Source of the DNA: Alcanivorax sp.
GTDB taxonomy: Bacteria > Pseudomonadota > Gammaproteobacteria > Pseudomonadales > Alcanivoracaceae
Direction of reading: 5' to 3'
Length of the DNA stretch: 64,000 nucleotides
Assembly (NCBI GenBank): GCA_022565695.1
Contig: JAIUME010000007.1
Coordinates: 78,754 to 142,753 of the forward strand
The notes beneath the pieces are model-generated. The model ran no database searches. It was not told the DNA's origin and saw nothing but the letters and a program-made list of their open reading frames with translations. This document shows positions 35,504 to 43,556 of this stretch, in pieces; the stretch's first letter is position 1; every line of letters begins with the position of its first letter. A program made the position numbers and the translations under genes.

Positions 35504-37222
35504 TTATTTTTTTCCTTTATAGATGTTTGCGATGTACGTGATCCAGATAACGGAAGCCACTACAGGAAGCGTCGGGCTCGCTTCCGGAATCAGTATGAAC
35601 GTGATCGCGGCCATGCCAGTTATGCCCCATAGCAGAATGGCAAACCAGGTAGTCACGAATGGGTTGGCATCTTCTATCTTGTGCGATCCGGTCCGCTGTC
35701 CGGCAAGGGATCTCTCCTGGGGCTGGATCTGTCTGTCCGCTGTCTGATTGCCCTGATTATAGTTTTCGATCTCCTGTGCAAGGCGTGCTGCGAAGGACAG
35801 GTACTCCTTTGATCTGGGTATGCTTTCTCTGTACTTGATTTTCCTTTTTCCAATATGAAGCGTTATCTGGTTCTTTATGGGGAATCTGGAAAAAAACGCA
35901 CCATCTATTTCCTGGTAGAGAATGCTCCCGAACTGCTCCGATCTGAAGCCATCGGGAAGAAACGTAATGGACTCTCGGGTCCTCGTCAGGCGCTCTATCA
36001 GGATGAAAGACAGAACAAAGGTAACCATGGCGACCTTCGCCCATCCATTCTCATTCTGGAAGTGAAATATCTGCTCGGCAGCAATATAGGCGCCGACTGA
36101 AACGATAGTCATTATTATCGACAGGCAGATCGTGAGAAAAGTGGCGGAGAAGCCGGCGCTCATCTTGAAAGAGTAGGTGTCCTGGAGTGCAGGTGCGCTG
36201 GCGCTGGCTGCCTCATGCGGTGCTTCCGTCCTGGTGGAGATTGCCTTCCCGGGTTCCACAGGTGCCTTCTGCTGGAAGTGCTCCAGCAGATCATCGTAGC
36301 CAAGCTGTGCTACCAGTGAATCAAGAAGCTCATGAAATATGTGTGGCTCTCCGTGGCCGCTGGACTCTGCTATGCCTGATGCCAACTGCAGAATGCCTGA
36401 TGCCATGATGATGCCGGCAAAGGGATTCTGGGTATGGATCAGACTGATTGATTCGAGCATCTGTTCGGCAAGCGCGCCATCGTTATCGGCAGGCCCGTAT
36501 TTGACAAGGTACTGCTCGGTGTTCCACTCACGTTCGAAAAGACCGTTAAGCAACATCACTGTGCTATCGGCCAGGTGTTGCCTGGCGCCAAGCGCTACGG
36601 AAACCACGAAGGCCTCGATCTGTCCGGACAGGTCTTCCTGAAATGTATCCGGCAGCCAGTAGGCGCCGAGGGGCAGGTACTCCAGCAGGCTGAGGATGGC
36701 CTCGTGATCGCTTCTGGCAGCCTGAATGAGGCGTTGTTCGGGAGAGAGCTCGGGATCATGCCGGATGGCGGTGAGCTGGAACCGGTGGTGAATATCGAAC
36801 GCCTGAAGCAAGAGAAGGTAGAAGCTATCGCGGTTGTCCTCAAAGGCCCGGAAGGTTAATGGCGACTCAGTTTGTCCGGGGAGCGGCCTCATCTCCGAGA
36901 TGTTGCGCTCCTCCTGCATCGTGGAGGCGATGGCTTCTTCGATTGACGGGATCAGCCCGGTGACAAGCTCCGCATCCCCGGAGGGAAGCCGGTCCTTTTT
37001 CGCCTCCAGGTGCCTCAGCGTTTCCAGGGTCCGGACATACAGGATTTTGGTCTCATTGACGATGTCGTTCAGCACATCAATCATATCCAGCAAGGCGCCG
37101 GCATCATCGATGTGCTCGCTATTCTGTCGGCGCGCTGGGGCGGGTTTCTTCCCGGGGCTGCCGAAAAATATCATCAAGAACATAATGACCGCGAAGACGG
37201 CCAGAAAGAGTGGTGCGCTCAT
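35504..37222 (-). CDS. Unknown 572-aa membrane protein inside the T6SS array
   Basis: I do not recognise this protein. It has an N-terminal hydrophobic helix (about 4-20), a long cytoplasm-sized helical region (about 40-340), two central hydrophobic segments (roughly 358-380 and 395-412), a beta-rich stretch with TFLPDGFRSEQFGS and LHIGKRKIKYRES, and two C-terminal helices (about 522-545 and 551-568), ending in a lysine-rich tail. It lies in the same orientation between paralogues 3 and 4, 62 bases after paralogue 4. It could be a second type of immunity or an accessory membrane protein of the array. Composition is as AT-rich as its neighbours. Confidence 0.7.
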   Translation of the reverse strand: MSAPLFLAVFAVIMFLMIFFGSPGKKPAPARRQNSEHIDDAGALLDMIDVLNDIVNETKILYVRTLETLRHLEAKKDRLPSGDAELVTGLIPSIEEAIASTMQEERNISEMRPLPGQTESPLTFRAFEDNRDSFYLLLLQAFDIHHRFQLTAIRHDPELSPEQRLIQAARSDHEAILSLLEYLPLGAYWLPDTFQEDLSGQIEAFVVSVALGARQHLADSTVMLLNGLFEREWNTEQYLVKYGPADNDGALAEQMLESISLIHTQNPFAGIIMASGILQLASGIAESSGHGEPHIFHELLDSLVAQLGYDDLLEHFQQKAPVEPGKAISTRTEAPHEAASASAPALQDTYSFKMSAGFSATFLTICLSIIMTIVSVGAYIAAEQIFHFQNENGWAKVAMVTFVLSFILIERLTRTRESITFLPDGFRSEQFGSILYQEIDGAFFSRFPIKNQITLHIGKRKIKYRESIPRSKEYLSFAARLAQEIENYNQGNQTADRQIQPQERSLAGQRTGSHKIEDANPFVTTWFAILLWGITGMAAITFILIPEASPTLPVVASVIWITYIANIYKGKK

Positions 37223-37284
37223 GAACTACCCTTATTTGATCTGTTTGAATTCCATTTCCATGCCGGAAAAACGATGTTAGACGG

Positions 37285-38505
37285 TCAGGCATCTGGAGAG
37301 ATAACCCAGCTCCCGTTCCTGTTGTGGTGCATCACTGCCTCTTCTCGGGCCTTTCGAGCCCGTTGCGCAGCTTCCGGGAATCGCTCAAGGGCGCCCATAC
37401 CTTCTGCCAGAACGGCTTCGATGACTTCGTCTGGCTGGTCGGCCAATTCGCCGGTGCCGCCATTCTCATGGCTATACCAACGCATGCCAGGCCGGGGAGC
37501 ATCGGTGTCGTTGCGATGTGCCGGGTCAGCGCGAGTCCCGCGCAAATGGGGCGGCAGGGTATGGGTGATGCCCCAAAGGCCGAGCAGGCCGGCCCGGGCA
37601 ATGGTGCCCTGATGTAGCTTTTCCCAGTTCCCGAGCTCATCTTTTTTCCAATTTGGCTTGTCCGGAAGCTTCTCTGGATCAGCCAAGGCATAAGACCTTA
37701 AGGTGCGGCGTCTGAAGCGCCTGAAGTCATCCTTGGCGCTCCTTGTCAGCATCTTGTCCATTTCCCTGGTGACATTAAAGATTTGAGGGTGAGAGCGATC
37801 CCTTGTCATGAAATCGATAATGAACTCCACCTTCTCTTCTATTTTGTAGCGGGGGGTTCTATTTGTGGTATGAGATTCTTTCGAAGTCTCAATCACTATT
37901 GATATGAATGGAAAAGATAAAGGGAGACCTTTGTGTTCCAGTGACCAGGGAGGGGGCGCTGTCAGGATGTCGGCTGAGTGAGTCATGCCAAATGACGAAA
38001 CATGATGGTCTAGTACGAGGTAATCAAAGTCTTCCCAGGATACGGAGTGGAAGCGCCGACCAAAGTAATGTGATATGTGAACAAGTCGATTACGCCGATC
38101 AAAAATTACGAACCGGTTATACCGTGACAGGAAGCAATAATAAAACCCGATAATGGCAAGGCCCAGACTGATATGAGCGGACTGCTTGATCCATGCTGAA
38201 TCACCTTGCCAGATATAATTTGGAATGGCCCAGCAGAGAAGCAGATAGCTCAAAAAGCCAATTGGCATGGAGAGGCGCGATACTCCGTAAATAAGGTAAT
38301 CGCCGAATGCAAATCTGTCTTCTGACCTGGCATAGTGGTGATCATCGTATTCGTTGCGTTGATGGTCCTGCCAAACAATGGATTTGTCGTCATTCTGGCC
38401 AATGGGCCACGCACCCCGTTCAAGCTGTTTTCTGGCTTCGGGCAGACCGAATATATAGCCCTTCGCATCCCAGCGTGCCCGGCGCCCGCCCCTGAAAAAT
38501 GCCAT
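37285..38505 (-). CDS. Putative T6SS orphan immunity protein, paralogue 4 (DUF6708-like)
   Basis: At 406 residues this is the longest member, with an altered N-terminal block (ARWDAKGYIFGLPEARKQL). Its first helix (IGFLSYLLLCWAIPNYIWQG) is almost the same as in paralogue 1, pointing to a recent common ancestor or gene conversion. The Asp/Lys-rich centre differs from the other copies. A well-preserved 42-codon relic of the effector tip (38524-38652) lies just upstream, and AAGGAG precedes the ATG. It is second in order after the effector. Confidence 0.77.
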   Translation of the reverse strand: MAFFRGGRRARWDAKGYIFGLPEARKQLERGAWPIGQNDDKSIVWQDHQRNEYDDHHYARSEDRFAFGDYLIYGVSRLSMPIGFLSYLLLCWAIPNYIWQGDSAWIKQSAHISLGLAIIGFYYCFLSRYNRFVIFDRRNRLVHISHYFGRRFHSVSWEDFDYLVLDHHVSSFGMTHSADILTAPPPWSLEHKGLPLSFPFISIVIETSKESHTTNRTPRYKIEEKVEFIIDFMTRDRSHPQIFNVTREMDKMLTRSAKDDFRRFRRRTLRSYALADPEKLPDKPNWKKDELGNWEKLHQGTIARAGLLGLWGITHTLPPHLRGTRADPAHRNDTDAPRPGMRWYSHENGGTGELADQPDEVIEAVLAEGMGALERFPEAAQRARKAREEAVMHHNRNGSWVISPDA

Positions 38506-38523
38506 GTTTTTTACTCCTTGTTA

Positions 38524-38652
38524 CTACCGCGCTGCCCAGCTATTGGGGAGAAGTGGGCGGAATAATGCTTCACTCCGCGATACCAGGCGGCAATCCGTGT
38601 CTATCAAGCCCGGGACTTGCCGGCGGGGGCAGGTATGGGCTGCTGTCTCTTT
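38524..38652 (-). pseudogene. Relic of effector C-terminus (upstream of paralogue 4)
   Basis: This is the best preserved relic: 42 minus-strand codons without a stop, ending TAG, starting KETAAHT and finishing TDCRLVSRSEALF then RPLLPNSWAAR, nearly identical to the end of the intact effector. The eight or so residues before TDCRL differ and are two codons shorter than in the effector. Homology stops abruptly upstream of KET, where the sequence meets the end of paralogue 5. There is no start codon. Confidence 0.8.
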
Positions 38653-38676
38653 TGGAGGGGCCATGCGTGCCTGCGG

Positions 38677-39888
38677 TCAAGCATCAGGAGAAACAACCCA
38701 GCTTTGGTTTTTGTTGTGGTACGTCACCGCATTCTCTCGGGCCTTTCGGGCGCGTTCGGCGGCTTCCGGGAATCGCTCCAAAGCGCTCATGCCTTCAGTC
38801 AGAACGGCTTCGACGACATCGTCCGGCTGATTCACCAGCTCTCCCGTGCCCTCATTTTCATGCGAGTACCACCGGAGGCCGGGGCGGGGCGCATCTTGGT
38901 CTTTTTTGTATGCGGGGTCGGCCCGCGTTCCTCGAAGGTAGGGAGGCAATGTATGGGATATTCCCCATAGACCGAAAAGTCCAGCTCGTGCGATTGTTCC
39001 CCGATGCAGTTTTTCCCAGTTTCCGTGCTCGTTCTTTTTCCAGTTTGGTTCGTCTGGCAGTTTTTCCGGGTCAATCAATGCCCAGGGCTTCAGGGTGCTC
39101 CTTCTATAGTGTTTATAGTCATCCTTACTTTGGACAGTTAGCTGCTTGTCCATATCTTTGGTTATGCCAATAAGTTGCGGGTGTGTTCTTCTTTGGCTCA
39201 TGAAATCGATGATTAACTCAACGGTCCTTTCAATTCTGTAGCGAGGCGCGCGGTCCGTGATGTAGGCTTCTTCCTCCCTTTCGATTAATCGGGATCTTAG
39301 ATTCCAGGAAAAAGGTAGCCCATGCTTCTCCAGAGACCAGGGAGGTGGGGCTGTCCGAATCTCTGCCGAATGAGCGGTGCCAAAAGATGAAGTATGGCAA
39401 TCCAGCACGATATAATCGAAATCCTGCCAGGTTACAGAATGGAATCGCCTTCCGAAATAATATGATATATGAACGAGTTGATTCCGCCGGTCGAACACCA
39501 CAAAATGGCTAAATCTTGAGAAAATGCTGTAGTACAAGAATAGCACGCCTAGCACGACACTTATGTTGGCCGACTGCCTCATCCACGTATACTCACCTGT
39601 CCAGATATAGTTGGGGATTGCCCAGCAAAGAAGTAGATAGCCTGTTAATGCGGCCAAGCTTGCGAGCTTTATCCCTCCGTACACAAGGTAGTCCCCTGAA
39701 AAATATACTGCGGGCTGGATGTACCGGTCGCCTTCATTCTTATTGCGTGGATGGCCCTGCCAGACAATAGATTTGTCATCATTGTGTCCGACAGGCCAAG
39801 CGCCTTCTTTGAGCTGTTTTTGGGCGCGAAACAGCGCAATGCCACCGTTCTTCCAGTCTGCTCGCCGCCCGCCCCTGAAGAATGCCAT
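38677..39888 (-). CDS. Putative cognate immunity protein, paralogue 5 (DUF6708-like)
   Basis: This 403-residue copy directly follows the intact effector, with only 18 bases between the effector stop and its ATG and with AAGGAG in that gap, so it is the best candidate for the cognate immunity protein. It has the ADWKNGGIAL N-terminus, helices at about 73-95 and 104-123, and the GLWGISHTLPPYLRG tail. A membrane immunity protein fits an effector with hydrophobic segments that attacks the inner membrane. The immunity role is inferred from gene order and from the relic pattern; no immunity function has been shown here. Confidence 0.78.
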   Translation of the reverse strand: MAFFRGGRRADWKNGGIALFRAQKQLKEGAWPVGHNDDKSIVWQGHPRNKNEGDRYIQPAVYFSGDYLVYGGIKLASLAALTGYLLLCWAIPNYIWTGEYTWMRQSANISVVLGVLFLYYSIFSRFSHFVVFDRRNQLVHISYYFGRRFHSVTWQDFDYIVLDCHTSSFGTAHSAEIRTAPPPWSLEKHGLPFSWNLRSRLIEREEEAYITDRAPRYRIERTVELIIDFMSQRRTHPQLIGITKDMDKQLTVQSKDDYKHYRRSTLKPWALIDPEKLPDEPNWKKNEHGNWEKLHRGTIARAGLFGLWGISHTLPPYLRGTRADPAYKKDQDAPRPGLRWYSHENEGTGELVNQPDDVVEAVLTEGMSALERFPEAAERARKARENAVTYHNKNQSWVVSPDA

Positions 39889-39906
39889 GTTGTTTGCTCC
39901 TTATTA

Positions 39907-42900
39907 CTAGCTTGCTGCCCAGCTATTGGGGAGAAGTGGGCGGAATGATGCCTCACTCCGCGATACCAGGCGGCAATCAGTATCAGTATCCATCCAGACC
40001 CAGGATTCGCCGGCGGACTCGGGGCGCACGGTGGCGGTCTCTTTCAGTCGCGCCCACTCGGACTGATTCATGTGGTAAAGGTTGGGCTTGGGATCAAGAC
40101 GCAAAATGACACGTTCAAGTCGGCTGGCATCTTCGTCTGGCTGTCTGCCTCTGGCCTGCCAGCGCCATGAGGCACTCTCGCGCTCTTCCGGTGGCATCAG
40201 CCACTGACCGCTGCCGTCGGTGTCTTGTTGCAGTGATACTTCTACACCGGCCCGGATCACCTGTTCTCGCGGTAACTCGAGCAGCACGCGTAGCCCTGCG
40301 AGTCGTGATTGATCCTCGGTGTCGCGTTTTTCACACAGGTAACAATCGCTGGCAACGGCATAGCTCAAGCCGGTACTGCGGACCTTCAGGCTGCCGGCCA
40401 GGGTAGTGGACAGGGGCGTAAAGCGGCCGAGCGAGATATCTGCCTCGACAATGACGGTATCCGGCGTTGGCGCGCGCTGATTTGGTCCGAGGATGTAGCT
40501 GTCCTGATGGAGCTCGTACACCTTGATGGTGGCCTCAAAGCTGTGCATTTCGCGGATGATCCCGCTTATCTCGTTTCCAAGATGCTCTGGTATTTCTCCC
40601 AGATCCAGATGCCGTTGTATTTCACCATCGAGCCAGTGTTGGTAGCGGCCACGTTCCACCCATTGCAGGAAGCGAAGGCTGTCTTCTCGGCTGCGATAGG
40701 TCTGATTCTGCTGGGCCTCTTCTGGTCGGTTAAAGGCGCGATCTTCGATGGCATAGGGTTTCCGACCAAACCAGCCATGGCGTAGGGCATTTTCCAGCGG
40801 AGAACGGGTAAAGGCGCTAACCATGACAGCGCCGCCTGTGAGGAGGAGCAGCGCTAGCAATGGCAGAGCCACTACGCCTTTGACTGCGCCAATCACAAGG
40901 AGGACGCCGCCAACGAGGCCAAGCGCGCCGCCCACCGCCATGCCGGAGTTGCCGGATATAATGCCCTTGCGAAGCTGAATAAATCCGCGAATGCCTTCTG
41001 CGATACCAATCAGTGCGCTCATGCCTCTGCTCAGCATCTCAAGGCGCGCCATAAGGAGTCTTATATTGACTCTGTTTCTGAGTCTGGGTGATTGGCTTGA
41101 TACAGAGCTGGCATTCCCGGCATTCGCCGGTGGACTTGAGCGCTCAAGGTCCATCCGAGCGAGCCATCTTTCTGACACTCTCCGCCCTTGATCGCTAAGC
41201 AGCGCGACCAGCGAGCCTCCAGCAATACCCGCATTCAGCATATTTTCACTGGACGCTTCCTGGCTGGCGTTATTCATTTCCCTTACGGCAAACCACACTT
41301 GCAGTCCGAACAGGCTGCCCAGTACTGATAGCCTGGCGCCTTGCCAGCGTGCGGAATTCTCCATGCGTGTCAGCACGTCTCCCAGCGGTTGGCGGTTGTA
41401 TAGCACCTGGACCATGTATCTCTGAGAGAACTGATGCAGCGCATGTACCAGGCCTTGCGGCAGGAAGGCGTAGACGCCGTTGGTTGCTCTGCCGTGGGCG
41501 GGCATCAGGTGCCGGGCGGGCTGCATGAGCAGACCGATGGGTTGCAGGGCAATTGACGCCAGACGCCGCTCCAGCCAACCCAGGCGGGCGCTGGGGTCGT
41601 TGGCATTGAGCTGCTTCCAGGCGTTGGTAGTCACGTCCAGCAGCGCGCTGAGTGCGAGAGGCGCGAAGGCCACCATGGTGGCTTTGTCGTAGTCGCTCAG
41701 TGAGCGCCACGCTGGATCGTCGTCACCGGCATGCAACTCGCCGTCGGCATGGGCATGCAGGTGGGTCAGCACATCTTCGTCTTCGCCGGTGGCCAATGCC
41801 AGCGCGGGCACTTCTCCGTCCACGACGCCATGCAGCCAGCGGAGGGTATCCGGTTCGGCGCAGTGCTGTGTCAGTCTCAGAAAGGTGTTGAGGCCGGCAG
41901 TGCGGATGGCCGAGTCGGTGGCTTCGGTGTAGTCGCTGATGGCGACCATAAAACCATCGCTTTGCAGGACGTTCAGCAGTTCGGATTCAACCTGGGCTAC
42001 GCGCTCAGGCAGGTCTTCGCGGATGTTGTCCCACAGCTCCAGCATGCGCTGGTCATGCCGCCATGCATCCAGGCCGGATTCGAGCCGGCCACTATCATCG
42101 CTGTCGGTCAGGCTTTTGATGAGTTGAGCGAGCCCGAGCGGCCCCTGGGTTTCGCTTTCTACGCAGGTGGCCAGCACTTGCAGTGCATTCTCATGGTGAC
42201 GCTTCAGGTTCCGGGCTTCCTGAATCGGGTCTGCCAGCAGCAGCGTCACATCATTGTTCAGAAAGTCAGTGCGGGTGCCGCTGCGAAAATCGACAACATA
42301 GTGATCCGGCCGCTCGCGGTCTCGTTCCAGTCGTGTGCGGGCGTGCCGCAGGGTGTCGTCAGTAAACGTGACGGGGGTGCAACGCGCTGCCCGGCGCGTG
42401 TCGGCGTCGCTGCTGGCGGTGTCTTCGCCATCGGGGTTGCGCGGGTCGTCTGGCGCCATGCCGCCCATGGACTGGATGCGGGCCCAGCTCCAGGGAATTT
42501 CGGAAAACGCGATCTGGAAGTCAGGCTCGTAATCGGCCATGCGATAGGGCAGCACGACGTGGCTTTGCCGGGTGCAGGTGGCGGCGCGCGTGTCCTGGCC
42601 GTAGAGCGCTTTGAGGTTGACGTCGCGGAAGCCGGTGAGGGTGCGGCCATAGGTGACGGTTTCCAGTTCGCGCCACAGGTAGCCGTCGCGGAACAGGTAC
42701 AGGCGGGCGCCGCTGCGCAAAGGCGTGATGCGGCCTTCGGCGGTCATGCGTTGCACGGCCATGGGGATCAGCACATTCGGCCAGTCGAGCAGGGCGGCCA
42801 GCGAGCCGTTGTCCCGTTGCGGCATGATTTCCGTCAGTTGGGCGTTGCTCAGCGGCAGGTTGTACTGGCCGTAGCGCTCGTCCGGCAGGGCCAGGTCCAC

Positions 42901-43005
42901 GAAACGTTCGCCTTCTGGCAGGCCGCCCAGAATAACGCTGCGGGCGTCGACGGTGTTCGACCCGGGCGTGTTGCCGGGCAAGGGGCGTGCAGCTTCCATG
43001 CTCAT
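39907..43005 (-). CDS. Putative T6SS membrane-acting effector (VasX/BTH_I2691-like)
   Basis: This 1032-residue protein has no signal peptide. The N-terminal half includes GARLYLFRDGYLWREL (about 99-114), which recalls the N-terminal domain of VasX-type effectors. Hydrophobic stretches occur at about 443-456, 556-575 and 590-603, and a strong helical hairpin at 684-732 (GGALGLVGGVLLVIGAVKG, then LPLLALLLLTGGAVMVSAF), as in pore-forming toxins. The last 250 residues look beta-rich and end PLLPNSWAAS. The ATG overlaps the stop of the PAAR-like gene (ATGA), tying it to its delivery tip. Enzymatic motifs were not found. Toxic activity and family are inferred; a pore-forming mode is the simplest reading. 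Confidence 0.72.
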   Translation of the reverse strand: MSMEAARPLPGNTPGSNTVDARSVILGGLPEGERFVDLALPDERYGQYNLPLSNAQLTEIMPQRDNGSLAALLDWPNVLIPMAVQRMTAEGRITPLRSGARLYLFRDGYLWRELETVTYGRTLTGFRDVNLKALYGQDTRAATCTRQSHVVLPYRMADYEPDFQIAFSEIPWSWARIQSMGGMAPDDPRNPDGEDTASSDADTRRAARCTPVTFTDDTLRHARTRLERDRERPDHYVVDFRSGTRTDFLNNDVTLLLADPIQEARNLKRHHENALQVLATCVESETQGPLGLAQLIKSLTDSDDSGRLESGLDAWRHDQRMLELWDNIREDLPERVAQVESELLNVLQSDGFMVAISDYTEATDSAIRTAGLNTFLRLTQHCAEPDTLRWLHGVVDGEVPALALATGEDEDVLTHLHAHADGELHAGDDDPAWRSLSDYDKATMVAFAPLALSALLDVTTNAWKQLNANDPSARLGWLERRLASIALQPIGLLMQPARHLMPAHGRATNGVYAFLPQGLVHALHQFSQRYMVQVLYNRQPLGDVLTRMENSARWQGARLSVLGSLFGLQVWFAVREMNNASQEASSENMLNAGIAGGSLVALLSDQGRRVSERWLARMDLERSSPPANAGNASSVSSQSPRLRNRVNIRLLMARLEMLSRGMSALIGIAEGIRGFIQLRKGIISGNSGMAVGGALGLVGGVLLVIGAVKGVVALPLLALLLLTGGAVMVSAFTRSPLENALRHGWFGRKPYAIEDRAFNRPEEAQQNQTYRSREDSLRFLQWVERGRYQHWLDGEIQRHLDLGEIPEHLGNEISGIIREMHSFEATIKVYELHQDSYILGPNQRAPTPDTVIVEADISLGRFTPLSTTLAGSLKVRSTGLSYAVASDCYLCEKRDTEDQSRLAGLRVLLELPREQVIRAGVEVSLQQDTDGSGQWLMPPEERESASWRWQARGRQPDEDASRLERVILRLDPKPNLYHMNQSEWARLKETATVRPESAGESWVWMDTDTDCRLVSRSEASFRPLLPNSWAAS

Positions 43006-43553
43006 TCTCCTTCGTTGTTACTGTCGTCCCGAGTGACCAGCGTGCCGCTGAGGTGGCGGCGCGCGGAGGGCAGTACGGCAACGTCCATTTCGGCCGGGCC
43101 CTCGGCCGGGGCGCGCGCGCCGGTATCACCGGCGCTTTGTGCCTGGGCCGGTGCGGCGGGCGGTTGGCTGAGCGGCACCGGGGGCGTGTTCTGGTTGTTG
43201 CTGACCATCAGGTCTGCATCGCGCACGGCGGGCTTGCCCTCGATGAACACGTTGGGCGAAAAAGTGATGAACTGTGCCGCGCCTTGTACTGTGCCGGATT
43301 CCATGCCGCCGCAGCGTCCCGGTTCGTTGCCGGTGCTGGAGGCGAAACTGGAGTCGGCATGGCAGGCGGGCTGGCCATTGATCAGCACGCTGCTGGCAGC
43401 GCCGCTGGCATCGGAAGACATAGCCACGCTGGTGTAAGTGGTGGGGGAGCAGCCGGAGGAACTCGGCGTCTTGCAGATGTCGGTGGCGCTGAGTACGCCG
43501 CCGGATTGTGCGTGCACTGCGGTGCGGCCATTGATCAGGACGTTTTTGCTCAT
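43002..43553 (-). CDS. PAAR-like DUF4150 protein
   Basis: This 183-residue protein belongs to the DUF4150 group of PAAR-like T6SS spike tips that cap VgrG and carry effectors. Visible family features are VLINGRTAVHAQSGG, the repeated ING/IEG-KPA motifs (VLINGQPACHADSSF, VFIEGKPAVRDADLM) and several Cys and His residues that could bind metal at the tip. The last 55 residues are a Pro/Ala-rich tail, perhaps the docking segment for the effector or adaptor. Its end overlaps the effector start by four bases and it follows the thiolase-fold gene by three bases. Confidence 0.88.
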   Translation of the reverse strand: MSKNVLINGRTAVHAQSGGVLSATDICKTPSSSGCSPTTYTSVAMSSDASGAASSVLINGQPACHADSSFASSTGNEPGRCGGMESGTVQGAAQFITFSPNVFIEGKPAVRDADLMVSNNQNTPPVPLSQPPAAPAQAQSAGDTGARAPAEGPAEMDVAVLPSARRHLSGTLVTRDDSNNEGE

Positions 43554-43556
43554 GGT

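Noticed and set aside
35211-35504. A 97-codon minus-strand frame between array genes
   Set aside because: It runs through the DUF6708 tail relic out of frame and through the desaturase relic on the opposite strand, has no ribosome site, and its translation shows no protein-like pattern.
41731-43437. 568-codon frame antisense to the effector and PAAR-like genes
   Set aside because: The minus-strand genes have overlaps, ribosome sites and recognisable domains; the plus-strand translation is low-complexity Gly/Ala/Arg sequence from GC-rich codons.
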